Origin: a virus | Direction: 5' to 3' (one strand) | DNA length: 27,478 nucleotides | IMG/VR virus record: IMGVR_UViG_3300031884_000111 | Span: 1 to 27,478 of that record | Part shown: piece after piece, positions 12,830 to 19,172 of the stretch | Numbering within the stretch: position 1 is the first letter of the stretch | Layout: the number at the start of each line of letters is the position of its first letter | Translations under genes and position numbers: made by a program | The notes under the pieces: model-generated | The model's input: the letters and a program-made list of their open reading frames with translations, nothing else | Databases searched by the model: none | What the model was told of the DNA's origin: nothing

Positions 12830-13256
12830 GACTTCGATAGATAACTCCATCGCTTTCATATCTTTTTTCTTTGGCTTTTTGATACAGTTCAATGACCTTT
12901 TCTGGGTAAACAAGGGCAGGTTTTTCTCGATCATCAAAACAAAAAGCATAAACCAAGGGTGCTTTTTTGCTGCTAAACCATTCAATCATCAAAGGAAGAA
13001 GATCAAATTCTTGTTTTTTAAGGTTTGCTGTGCCTTTTACACACACTACAAAAGTTTCATTAGGGGTATTGACCACAAAATCAGGCAAATTTCTTAATAA
13101 TGGATTGAGATTAAAGAAATTTTCCACATATCCAGCCCTCTCATCGAATCCTAGGCGATTTATTTTGTATCCCTTGGCATTGCAATAGGAAATGAACAAC
13201 TCCTCTCCTAGGTTGGTTTTAATCCTTTCTAAGTAGGGTTTATCGTTGCCTTTCAT
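12819..13256 (-). CDS. Hypothetical protein, possible nuclease-like fold
   Basis: 145 aa, ATGA overlap with the preceding gene. The middle reads LPDFVV-(7)-FVVCVKGTANLKKQEFDLLPLMIEWF, a P-D plus hydrophobic strand ending x-V-K that resembles the PD-(D/E)xK core; however the acidic residue expected two before the Lys is Cys, so catalysis is doubtful. Surroundings: APLVYAFCFDDREKPALVYPE as further strands. It could be an inactive or divergent family member, or unrelated. Between the Zn-protein gene and the alarmone hydrolase. Confidence 0.5.
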   Translation of the reverse strand: MKGNDKPYLERIKTNLGEELFISYCNAKGYKINRLGFDERAGYVENFFNLNPLLRNLPDFVVNTPNETFVVCVKGTANLKKQEFDLLPLMIEWFSSKKAPLVYAFCFDDREKPALVYPEKVIELYQKAKEKRYESDGVIYRSLAV

Positions 13257-13759
13257 TTGTCAAATCCTACATTTGTTCCTCTGTAATTAATTTTGTCTAA
13301 ATAATGATTGCCTACATCCATTGCTTTAGGCATAGGCATACCATCTTCATCAATTACAAAAGTGCGCTTATCAAGTTCTGCCATGATGTTTTTGCGAGTT
13401 TTGAGCAAGTTTTTAGGAATATGTAGTTCTTGCAAACCCATGTCAAAAAGACCTTGAAATACTTTTGTATCTGCCAACTCAAAAAAAGTTGTTTTATTGT
13501 TTCCTTTAAAAAACCTATCTGGGGATGTACACATATCAAAAAGATCAAGCAATTGACTATTTTGATGGATTCTGGCAGTTACCTGGTCATTTTTATGCGG
13601 TTTTAAACCATAATGAAAACGACAGTAAAACTTGCTTTCTCCATTTGTTCCAGCAGAAATTGTGCCAGGCAGACCGCATCCATAAGCCCCGCAGGATAAA
13701 GGCTGACTTTCTTGGTTTGATTCTTCAGGATTTGAAAATTTGACTAATTTGGATTTCAT
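13253..13759 (-). CDS. Hypothetical protein with N-terminal zinc-finger-like motif
   Basis: 168 aa from ATG 13759 (SD AAAGGAAA). Residues about 23-50 hold C-x4-C, then C-R-F-H-Y (CGAYGCGLPGTISAG, FYCRFHYG), a likely metal site. The rest is helical without recognised domain; it ends near GNHYLDKINYRGTNVGFDK. It lies directly behind the replication initiator with ATGA overlap on both sides, so a role in replication is plausible by position only. Confidence 0.55.
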   Translation of the reverse strand: MKSKLVKFSNPEESNQESQPLSCGAYGCGLPGTISAGTNGESKFYCRFHYGLKPHKNDQVTARIHQNSQLLDLFDMCTSPDRFFKGNNKTTFFELADTKVFQGLFDMGLQELHIPKNLLKTRKNIMAELDKRTFVIDEDGMPMPKAMDVGNHYLDKINYRGTNVGFDK

Positions 13760-14448
13760 AGGTATTTCCTTTCGATGATTTTTGTAAAGTTGGTTGGTTT
13801 AATAACCCATTCCAAATCTGCTAAAAATGGTCTCCTATCCTTTGAATGTGTTTTCCCAGTTAAAAACTTGGAACTTTTAATAAATTGAAAAAAATCATTC
13901 CTAAACCATTCCAGGGCTTCTTCCGAACTTTTGCATTCAAATTCAGTAAACAATTCTCTCCAGCGTTGCTTTAAATGGGATTCCCTTGTTTTATTCCAAG
14001 AAATCACTCTTGGTAATTCTGGCAATGTTTGATGATAAATATCAATAATGGCTTGGTGGGGGCATGGTGGAATCTTTGAGTCCACGAATATATCTGTCTC
14101 TGTCTCTGTCTCTGTCTCTGTCTCTGTCTCTGTCTCTGTACTATCACTTTGATATCCTTCTGATATCACCTTGATATCATCTTGTTCCAACCAATGACCA
14201 AGACAAGATAAAATTCTTGTAACTTCTTGTTTTTTAAGCCTTAATCTAAAAGATAGAATATCTAATGATGGCAAATATCCATCATATTCACTTGCGATGA
14301 GCCATAAATTAATTAAATTTTTAGAAGATACTGGATCAAGTTCAAACCACTCTAAATCATCCAGCAAATCTCGATAAAGTTTTACCCAGGGTGGTCTACG
14401 ATCCTTGAAATGTTGAAATTTATTCCAATTTTTAATTTTGTATGTCAT
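13756..14448 (-). CDS. Phage replication protein O-like initiator
   Basis: 230 aa. N-terminal half: WNKFQHFKDRRPPWVKLYRDLLDD followed by a winged-helix-like region (LWLIASEYDGYLP...RLKKQEVTRILSCL). C-terminal half: WFRNDFFQFIKSSKFLTGKTHSKDRRPF and ADLEWVIKPTNFTKIIERKYL, the end typical of phage O/DnaD-like replication proteins. The two are joined by a flexible linker with seven Thr-Glu pairs coded by a hexamer repeat (14093-14140). In lambda, O binds iterons within its own gene and brings DnaB through P; the 11-bp repeats at 14146-14178 have the same place. No helicase loader was recognised nearby. Starts by ATGA overlap with the 65-aa gene. Confidence 0.75.
   Translation of the reverse strand: MTYKIKNWNKFQHFKDRRPPWVKLYRDLLDDLEWFELDPVSSKNLINLWLIASEYDGYLPSLDILSFRLRLKKQEVTRILSCLGHWLEQDDIKVISEGYQSDSTETETETETETETETDIFVDSKIPPCPHQAIIDIYHQTLPELPRVISWNKTRESHLKQRWRELFTEFECKSSEEALEWFRNDFFQFIKSSKFLTGKTHSKDRRPFLADLEWVIKPTNFTKIIERKYL
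14093..14140 (-). repeat. In-frame hexanucleotide tandem repeat (8 units)
   Basis: Plus-strand TCTGTC repeated eight times (last unit TCTGTA) without other interruptions, coding alternating Thr-Glu in the linker of the O-like protein. Six-base units keep the frame when copies are gained or lost. Confidence 0.95.
14146..14178. other. Iteron-like tandem 11-mers, candidate replication origin
   Basis: Three adjacent 11-mers ACTTTGATATC, CTTCTGATATC, ACCTTGATATC; each ends in the palindrome GATATC, placed at 11-bp intervals, about one helical turn. They lie inside the O-like initiator gene at the linker, as iterons do in lambda. Assignment as origin is inference. Confidence 0.5.
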
Positions 14449-14642
14449 TGGATTGCCTTTCTAATTTCATCTGCTTGTGAAATTAGTTTGTCGGCATTTT
14501 TAATGACTGATCGAAATTGACCTATGGTCAAGCAAACTATTTGTTCTTTGGTATTTTCAAGATCACCTGCACATCTAAAACAAATAAATCCTGTTTCATT
14601 GGCATAGACCTCAATTTTGTCTTGAGGGGGAAATTCAAGCAT
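14445..14642 (-). CDS. Hypothetical 65-aa protein
   Basis: The start is ATG 14642 with SD AAAGGA five or six bases upstream; a longer frame reaches 14675 but has no better site. Residues: FPPQDKIEVYANETGFICFRCAGDLENTKEQIVCL, with C-x2-C plus a third Cys, and a C-terminal helix IKNADKLISQADEIRKAIQ. No family recognised. ATGA overlap into the O-like gene. Confidence 0.5.
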   Translation of the reverse strand: MLEFPPQDKIEVYANETGFICFRCAGDLENTKEQIVCLTIGQFRSVIKNADKLISQADEIRKAIQ

Positions 14643-14676
14643 TTTTTCCTTTTTTCCGAAAAAGTTTATTAGCACC

Positions 14677-14703
14677 AGCTATAGCTACCTAAATCCATTT
14701 AGG
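14677..14703. promoter_or_regulatory. Two adjacent palindromes between rusA and the 65-aa gene
   Basis: AGCTATAGCT (14677-14686, perfect 10-bp palindrome) and CCTAAATCCATTTAGG (14688-14703, 7-bp arms around CC), one base apart, in the short gap within the leftward replication operon. Possible operators or an mRNA hairpin. Confidence 0.45.
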
Positions 14704-14729
14704 CAGTCTTAAAAGTTTACAGTAAATTT

Positions 14730-15083
14730 TTAATCTATGACAGATATTTTTATCAGGGTTTTCCCACCCTTTAAAATGCCACCTTCATAGATGTGTATTT
14801 CTTTAAATTGACTATCATCATTGGCTAGACCAGCCTGGACAAGCGAATCCAGTAAAGGTTTGCAGCGATTATCTAAATCTTGAATTTTTTTATCTTTCCA
14901 AAATAATGTGATGTCAATAGATAATTTTTGATCTTCAAAATTAATTTTTTGCTGGTTCACTATATGAGCCACTTGCTGCTTAAACTCCCTGGCTGGTAAT
15001 GTTAAAAATCGCCTATGACCAGAGAATCCCCAATAGCTATTTATAGTGGGTGGAAGCGGTAGTTCCAAAGTAATTTCAGTCAT
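14730..15083 (-). CDS. rusA: RusA-type Holliday junction resolvase
   Basis: 117 aa, the normal length of RusA. N-terminal LPLPPTINSYWG, then the catalytic segment KIQDLDNRCKPLLDSLVQAGLANDDSQ with D69, D71, K75 and D90, in the same spacing as D70, D72, K76 and D91 of E. coli RusA. It cuts four-way junctions as a dimer, resolving recombination or replication intermediates before packaging. First gene of the leftward replication operon, divergent from the ERF operon with an 83-bp promoter region between. Confidence 0.9.
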   Translation of the reverse strand: MTEITLELPLPPTINSYWGFSGHRRFLTLPAREFKQQVAHIVNQQKINFEDQKLSIDITLFWKDKKIQDLDNRCKPLLDSLVQAGLANDDSQFKEIHIYEGGILKGGKTLIKISVID

Positions 15084-15106
15084 GTGGCATTTTTACACAA
15101 AAGTTG

Positions 15107-15134
15107 TTGCAATTGTAATAGTTGTGTGTAATAC
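15107..15134 (+). promoter_or_regulatory. Promoter of the rightward recombination operon
   Basis: TTGCAA (15107-15112), 16-bp spacer, TAATAC (15129-15134). The block TGTAATACTTCTTAT (15127-15141) is repeated exactly at 17497-17511. The leader CTCACGAAAGGT (15147-15158) holds the SD for the 15167 gene. On the minus strand TTACAA / TAAAAA may serve rusA, less certain. Confidence 0.55.
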
Positions 15135-15166
15135 TTCTTATATCAACTCACGAAAGGTAGATAAAT

Positions 15167-15466
15167 ATGTACAACAATAATCGGTATTACGAACCAGAAG
15201 ATGATGATTCAGACAAGATCAATGATCGAGTTGCTGAACTCATGGAAGATGAATACAGCATAGAAAAGTATTCAAATTTCTCAGAAGGCATTTCAGAAGC
15301 CAAAAAAGAAGATCAAGCAATAATTGAGGAAATGTTATCAAAACCTCATATGGATATTGATTTTGAGGCTTTGGGTAGGAAATTGTGGTCAATGGCTTAT
15401 GACTACATGGAGAACTATGCAATTAGTCATGCAGAAGAAAATTTATCAAGCGGTTATTTAGATTAA
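15167..15466 (+). CDS. Hypothetical acidic 99-aa protein
   Basis: First gene of the rightward operon, SD GAAAGG nine bases before ATG. N-terminus is Asn/Tyr then acidic (YEPEDDDSDKINDRVAELMEDE), the rest helical (EDQAIIEEMLSKPHMDIDFEALGRKLWSM). Highly acidic, so possibly a DNA mimic or a regulator, but no family is recognised. ERF follows after 21 bp. Confidence 0.55.
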   Translation: MYNNNRYYEPEDDDSDKINDRVAELMEDEYSIEKYSNFSEGISEAKKEDQAIIEEMLSKPHMDIDFEALGRKLWSMAYDYMENYAISHAEENLSSGYLD

Positions 15467-15487
15467 TCATCAAGAAAGGTAATAAAC

Positions 15488-16030
15488 ATGAGTGCTATTT
15501 ACAAAAAATTAAATCAAGCTAGAAAAGAATTTCATCTTTTAAAGTTAAAAAAATCGGGTCGCAATGATTTTGCCAAGTACAACTATTTTGAACTTGCCGA
15601 CTTTTTGATTCCAGCTTTAGGAGTATTTGAAAACAATGGTCTTTGTGGCATTGTTAGTTTTAATGTTGAACAAGCAAAAATGGCTATTGTTGACATTGAT
15701 TCAGGTGACAAAATAGAAATTGAAAGTCCAATGGGATCAGCCAACTTAAAAGGCTGTCATGAGGTGCAAAACATTGGTGCAGTTGAGACTTATCAACGCA
15801 GATACCTTTGGATGGCAGCCCTGGAGATTGTTGAGCATGATGCCATTGATTCCACTACAGGCGCAGAGCCACCCAGTATTGACCCTTATATCAACAAAAT
15901 TATGTCTGCTTTAAGCGAAGATGCTTTAAAAAAGGTCTACATTGCTGCGGTCAAAACTTTAGGCGAATTGCCAGAGTTGGTCAAAGCCAAAGATATTCGC
16001 AAAGCTGAATTGCTTGGAGCACAATCATGA
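15488..16030 (+). CDS. erf: ERF-family single-strand annealing protein
   Basis: 180 aa. Typical ERF core: YKKLNQARKEFHLLKLKKSGRN, FAKYNYFELADFLIPAL, ESPMGSANLKG, and the hallmark GAVETYQRRYLWMAALEIVEHDA from residue 97. ERF proteins anneal complementary single strands and work with a 5'-3' exonuclease, which is the next gene here (ATGA overlap). The C-terminal 50 residues after PPSIDPY are a helical tail. SD GAAAGG upstream of ATG. Confidence 0.9.
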   Translation: MSAIYKKLNQARKEFHLLKLKKSGRNDFAKYNYFELADFLIPALGVFENNGLCGIVSFNVEQAKMAIVDIDSGDKIEIESPMGSANLKGCHEVQNIGAVETYQRRYLWMAALEIVEHDAIDSTTGAEPPSIDPYINKIMSALSEDALKKVYIAAVKTLGELPELVKAKDIRKAELLGAQS

Positions 16031-16653
16031 TTATTCAAGATTCTATCCATGTAGAACAGGGTACAGATGAATGGAAAAAGGTTCGCCTGGGGTATGTATC
16101 AGCTTCTAACCTAGATGCTGTTATGGCTAAAGGTAAAGGTGGTGCTGAGTCTGTTACTAGGGAAAAATACAAAACTCGCCTGGCAATTGAAAGACTTACT
16201 GGTGAAATTGGTGAGTCTTATTCAAACCCAAGCATGGAATGGGGTGTGGAGACAGAAGAAAAAGCTGCTATGGCTTATGAGGTTTCATGTGAAACATTAT
16301 TAGACAAGACAGGTTTTTGGAAACACTCTAGTATTCCTTGGGTTGGCTGCTCTCCAGATCGGATCGCAACTCCCAATGGCGGTGTGGAAATCAAATGCCC
16401 TGATAGTCATACTCATGTTAAATATTGGCGAAACAAGATTGTGCCTACTGAGTATGTCAAACAAGTACAAGGGCAAATCTGGGTAATGGATTGGGAATGG
16501 TGCGATTTTGTATCTTACGATCCAAGAATGCCTGAAAAGAGTCGCTTATTGATTGTTAAAGCCTATAGGGATGAGCAATTAATTAAGTTGATGGAGCAAG
16601 AGGTAAAGCAGTTTTTGGAAGAAGTTGAACAATTAATCATTGAGTTAGGATAA
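16027..16653 (+). CDS. YqaJ/lambda-exonuclease-like recombination nuclease
   Basis: 208 aa. Motifs in order: Q11-GTDEWKKVRLGYVSAS (YqaJ start), EWGVETEEKAAMAYE (E75/E77), D111 (GCSPDRI), E121-x-K123 (GGVEIKCP) and the Q-V-Q-G-Q (146-150) helix. These are the catalytic residues of the PD-(D/E)xK YqaJ family, which resects dsDNA 5'-3' for the annealing partner. Paired with ERF by ATGA overlap, followed by a coiled-coil gene and SSB. Complete in length. Confidence 0.9.
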   Translation: MIIQDSIHVEQGTDEWKKVRLGYVSASNLDAVMAKGKGGAESVTREKYKTRLAIERLTGEIGESYSNPSMEWGVETEEKAAMAYEVSCETLLDKTGFWKHSSIPWVGCSPDRIATPNGGVEIKCPDSHTHVKYWRNKIVPTEYVKQVQGQIWVMDWEWCDFVSYDPRMPEKSRLLIVKAYRDEQLIKLMEQEVKQFLEEVEQLIIELG

Positions 16654-16656
16654 ATC

Positions 16657-16929
16657 ATGAAATCAAATGCAGAAAATATCAATTGGCAAAAAAAAGCAAA
16701 AATGCTTGAGCAACACAATGACAGTCTTAGTGCTTCAATTCAAAGATATGAACAAAAAATTGAAGAATTAAAGCATCACATATCTGTTTTAGATAAATTA
16801 CAAGAAAGTTTAAGAATAGAAAATAAACAAATAGTAGGTCTTAAAAACAAAATTTCTAGCTATAGAAAACTTATTCAATTCATTATTGGTGTTGAAAATG
16901 GTGATGTATTAACAAGCGAGGTTAAATAA
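16657..16929 (+). CDS. Hypothetical 90-aa coiled-coil protein
   Basis: Residues 10-75 are almost uninterrupted heptads ([56 protein letters not shown]). It begins 3 bp after the exonuclease and ends 2 bp before ssb. Position suggests a helper of the recombination set; no family recognised. It has no strong SD, so it may be coupled to the exonuclease gene. Confidence 0.6.
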   Translation: MKSNAENINWQKKAKMLEQHNDSLSASIQRYEQKIEELKHHISVLDKLQESLRIENKQIVGLKNKISSYRKLIQFIIGVENGDVLTSEVK

Positions 16930-16931
16930 TC

Positions 16932-17345
16932 ATGGCATCAGTAAATAAAGTAATTATTGTGGGCAATTTAGGAAAAGACCCAGAACAAAGGTCTTTTCCA
17001 GATGGCAGCCCAGTAACCAATATTTCAGTTGCTTGTACAGAGAAATACAAAGATAAGCAGGGTGAGCAGAAAGAAGTAACTGAATGGGTCAATGTAGTCT
17101 TTTTTGGAAAGCTGGCTGAAATCGCTGGTGACTACCTCAAAAAAGGCAGTTCAGTCTATGTTGAAGGCAAACTTAAGACTGAGAAGTATACCGACAAGAA
17201 TACTGGTGTCGAGAAGTACTCTACAAAGGTCATAGGAAGCACAATGCAGATGTTAGGGGGTAAGCCTTCAGAAGATTCAAAACCTTCTCAAAGCCCTCAA
17301 AAGGGTGTTAATTTAACCAATTTAGATGAAGATATTCCTTTTTAA
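16932..17345 (+). CDS. ssb: Single-stranded DNA-binding protein
   Basis: 137 aa. OB-fold region 1-105: [53 protein letters not shown], then a Ser/Pro/Gln linker and the acidic tip LDEDIPF that recruits partner proteins. It coats ssDNA made in replication and recombination and may interact with the phage NinB and ERF. A complete, ordinary SSB; last gene of the contiguous recombination block. Confidence 0.95.
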   Translation: MASVNKVIIVGNLGKDPEQRSFPDGSPVTNISVACTEKYKDKQGEQKEVTEWVNVVFFGKLAEIAGDYLKKGSSVYVEGKLKTEKYTDKNTGVEKYSTKVIGSTMQMLGGKPSEDSKPSQSPQKGVNLTNLDEDIPF

Positions 17346-17358
17346 GCTAAAATGATCT

Positions 17359-17442
17359 TGGAGTCCCTATTTCTGGGAGTGGTACACCCAAAAATTACCT
17401 TCTGGTGCAATGCCAGACCTTTCGTGAGAGATAGGGACTCCA
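17359..17442 (+). ncRNA. Candidate structured RNA or leader with anti-SD segment
   Basis: Arms TGGAGTCCCTAT (17359-17370) and ATAGGGACTCCA (17431-17442) are a perfect 12-bp pair. Inside lie two hairpins, 17374-17390 (TGG..GTG with CACCCA) and 17401-17417 (TCTGG with CCAGA), then unpaired ACCTTTCGTGAG (17417-17428). That segment is the exact complement of the RBS leader CTCACGAAAGGT at 15147-15158 and pairs over 10 bases with the leader at 17525-17534. The strand is chosen for that reason; transcription is unproven. An alternative is an old mobile-element or repeat palindrome. Confidence 0.4.
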
Positions 17443-17476
17443 CCCTATGCAAAAAAGCAACAAGTAAAAATAATAC

Positions 17477-17504
17477 TTGTGCCTATAATACATCTATGTA
17501 ATAC
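17477..17504 (+). promoter_or_regulatory. Promoter for the small-gene operon starting at 17543
   Basis: TTGTGC (17477-17482), 16-bp spacer, TAATAC (17499-17504), with the same TGTAATACTTCTTAT block as at 15127. A second possible -10, TATAAT, is at 17484-17489. The leader ends TCACGAAAGGAAATCAAA before ATG 17543. Confidence 0.5.
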
Positions 17505-17542
17505 TTCTTATGTAGTTTGATTATTCACGAAAGGAAATCAAA

Positions 17543-17788
17543 ATGAGTCAAGTAAATCAAATGTATGGTTGTGATCCAGATGCTTTTTTATCAAGCGTCA
17601 AAGAATCTCTTAGCTATCAATTTTCTGGTGCTCTTATGTGCGCTGCCAGCATTATGAGTGATGCCCAGGAAGAAATTGCTGTTGGCATGGATGAAAGAGC
17701 CAGACAGTCTTTGAATAGAGCAAAGTTAATTATTTTTGAAGTAATGGAAGGTAATTTAGTTGGTTCAATTCCAAGGAGTCAATCATGA
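17543..17788 (+). CDS. Hypothetical 81-aa protein
   Basis: Strong SD GAAAGGA before the ATG. Helical and moderately acidic (DAFLSSVKESLSYQF, LMCAASIMSDAQEEIAVGMDE, SLNRAKLIIFEVMEGN). No family recognised. First gene behind the structured element and its own promoter; ATGA overlap to the next gene. Confidence 0.6.
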   Translation: MSQVNQMYGCDPDAFLSSVKESLSYQFSGALMCAASIMSDAQEEIAVGMDERARQSLNRAKLIIFEVMEGNLVGSIPRSQS

Positions 17789-17973
17789 AAATAGTGGAAG
17801 TTTACTTAGTGCCTGAAAAATATAATCCCAGGGTAAAGGCATCAATCCCTGGTTGTTGGATGGCAGTTCGCAGCGATGGAAATGAATATCCAGTTTGTCC
17901 AGACTATGCTGCTTCTAATGCCAATCAAGTATTTGCCATGCTTAATAAATCACAGTCAAGATTAGGAGATTAA
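17785..17973 (+). CDS. Hypothetical 62-aa protein
   Basis: ATGA overlap start. Beta-like sequence (KIVEVYLVPEKYNPRVKASI, GCWMAVRSDGNEYPVCPDY) with two Cys, then an Ala/Asn helix (AASNANQVFAMLNKSQSRL). No recognised domain. Same operon. Confidence 0.55.
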   Translation: MKIVEVYLVPEKYNPRVKASIPGCWMAVRSDGNEYPVCPDYAASNANQVFAMLNKSQSRLGD

Positions 17974-17974
17974 T

Positions 17975-18073
17975 ATGTTTTATGACAGTTGGAATATCCC
18001 TTTGTGGGTCGAAGCCCTTGGTGTTTTAGTTTTTGGCATTATTTTTGGTTGTATGTTTGCTTTATCAATTTAA
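17975..18073 (+). CDS. Small 32-aa membrane protein
   Basis: ATG 17975 with SD AGGAG eight bases upstream. MFYDSWNIPLWVEA, then LGVLVFGIIFGCMFALSI: one hydrophobic span reaching the C-terminus. Too short to assign; among several one-span genes in this operon, which could be membrane-acting (inhibition of host functions, lysis control, exclusion). Confidence 0.55.
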   Translation: MFYDSWNIPLWVEALGVLVFGIIFGCMFALSI

Positions 18074-18082
18074 AGGAAAATC

Positions 18083-18292
18083 ATGAGAACACCTTATATA
18101 TGGACAGCATCTGGTACTGACATTGCTTTGCGCTGGAAAAATCAATATGGTTGGATACCGCCATCTGAACTCCAAGAGTACAAAGATAAATGGAAGTATT
18201 ATCAAAATTTGCCATTAAGAAATTTGGATGACCATGCCAAAGAACTCTATGAGCAAACATTAAAACAAGCGAAAGTAGCGAGAATTAAATGA
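18083..18292 (+). CDS. Hypothetical 69-aa protein
   Basis: SD AAAGGA before ATG. Trp/Tyr-rich and basic (YIWTASGTDIALRWKNQYGW, KDKWKYYQNL), with a C-terminal helix (HAKELYEQTLKQAKVARI). Not recognised. Ends by ATGA overlap with the next small membrane gene. Confidence 0.6.
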   Translation: MRTPYIWTASGTDIALRWKNQYGWIPPSELQEYKDKWKYYQNLPLRNLDDHAKELYEQTLKQAKVARIK

Positions 18293-18375
18293 GCAATGAT
18301 GAAGCCATGTATTTTGCCCTGGTGGTAATTACTGGCTTTATTTTTGTAATATTCATTCACTTTAAGGACAGATAA
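18289..18375 (+). CDS. Small 28-aa membrane protein
   Basis: ATGA overlap with the 69-aa gene. MSNDEAMYF, then ALVVITGFIFVIFIHF and KDR: one transmembrane span with charged ends, N-out/C-in by the positive-inside rule. Function unknown. Confidence 0.5.
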   Translation: MSNDEAMYFALVVITGFIFVIFIHFKDR

Positions 18376-18376
18376 A

Positions 18377-18550
18377 ATGAACACAGAAATTAGTCAACAG
18401 ATCATTAATCTTAAAAAATTAACCAACCGATTAGAAATGTTAAATGCAAATCCTGAAATTCAAGGTAGAAAACAATTGTATGACACCGCTATTGAAATGG
18501 ATGTAGTGATTCAAAACATTATTTTTAATACTGCCAATTATGCAGAATAG
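18377..18550 (+). CDS. Hypothetical 57-aa helical protein
   Basis: Starts 1 bp after the small membrane gene; AAGGACAGATAAA serves as SD. Helical (EISQQIINLKKLTNRLEML, LYDTAIEMDVVIQNIIF). It overlaps the next gene by 11 bp. No family recognised. Confidence 0.5.
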   Translation: MNTEISQQIINLKKLTNRLEMLNANPEIQGRKQLYDTAIEMDVVIQNIIFNTANYAE

Positions 18551-18644
18551 CTGGGCAGATAAAGTAGCTATTTCAGCTATAGCTATTGCAGCAGTCATTA
18601 TAATTTCCGCTATCAGGTTGGCAATTAAACTAGGGGGTATATGA
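18540..18644 (+). CDS. Small 34-aa membrane protein
   Basis: Begins within the end of the 57-aa gene without SD, ends by ATGA into the next gene. MQNSWADKVA, then ISAIAIAAVIIISAIRLAIKLGGI, a long hydrophobic, Ala/Ile-rich span with basic residues at the end. A small holin-like or regulator role is possible but not shown. Start by coupling makes this less certain than its neighbours. Confidence 0.45.
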   Translation: MQNSWADKVAISAIAIAAVIIISAIRLAIKLGGI

Positions 18645-18829
18645 TGACTACTTTTACTTCAGAAGATCGTATTTCTGCCATGAATGAGCCAGTTGTGATT
18701 GTCGATAGTGGTGCTAGTGTTATGGATAAAGAAGATACTGAATCCATGCTTAGATACCAATTACAAGTCATGCAAGCTGAAATTCAGAGACTTAGAAAAA
18801 AGTTAATGGAAGCTGGAATCCATGATTAA
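18641..18829 (+). CDS. Hypothetical 62-aa protein with C-terminal coiled coil
   Basis: SD AGGGGG lies in the end of the preceding gene; ATG at 18641 or 18644. Residues 35-58 are a heptad helix (TESMLRYQLQVMQAEIQRLR). The front part is short and unremarkable (EPVVIVDSGASVMDKED). It overlaps the lipoprotein gene by 8 bp. Confidence 0.55.
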   Translation: MMTTFTSEDRISAMNEPVVIVDSGASVMDKEDTESMLRYQLQVMQAEIQRLRKKLMEAGIHD

Positions 18830-19172
18830 ATTTTTGCCAATCTTTTTGCTATCTGGGTGCTCTTTGATGATTGGCAGCTTTGACCCTGTGGAATATAGCT
18901 ATGTAAACCGCATTCGCACCCAGGCTCAATTGGCTGATTGCTCAAAATTAAATGTATACATCATGTATACACAGACATTAGAACTTAAAAATTACAGTCA
19001 ATACCTTCCAGATAATGACCAGGAAATCGCCTTGGTAAATGACTTGTACAAGTTGGTGGATGGTTTACATAAGATTGACAACCCAAGCCCAGCTTATTGC
19101 AAAGCAAAGATGAATATAATTGAATCTAGTGCAGAATCAATTCAACAAGTTACTGGAAATAAGCCAAAATGA
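18822..19172 (+). CDS. Phage lipoprotein of unknown role
   Basis: 116 aa. A short signal sequence MIKFLPIFLLSGC has a lipobox with lipidated C13, so the product is exported and anchored by lipid in the envelope. Mature part is helical with two further Cys (LADCSKLNVYIMY, AYCKAKMNIIESS) that could form a disulfide. Outer-membrane spanin is unlikely because a typical Rz1 is encoded in the lysis region; superinfection exclusion is an option. ATGA overlap with the next gene. Confidence 0.7.
   Translation: MIKFLPIFLLSGCSLMIGSFDPVEYSYVNRIRTQAQLADCSKLNVYIMYTQTLELKNYSQYLPDNDQEIALVNDLYKLVDGLHKIDNPSPAYCKAKMNIIESSAESIQQVTGNKPK

Noticed and set aside
14093-14178. CRISPR-like repeats
   Set aside because: Units are 6 and 11 bp, contiguous without spacers and inside a coding gene.
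17359-17442. tRNA gene, because of the 84-nt length and paired ends
   Set aside because: The closing stem is 12 bp, there is no TTCRA T-loop next to the 3' arm and no anticodon arm of proper form.
17352-17501. A 49-codon plus-strand ORF (MILESLFLGVVHPK...) over the structured element
   Set aside because: No ribosome-binding site; it is explained by the stem-loop and promoter, and ends within the promoter of the 17543 gene.
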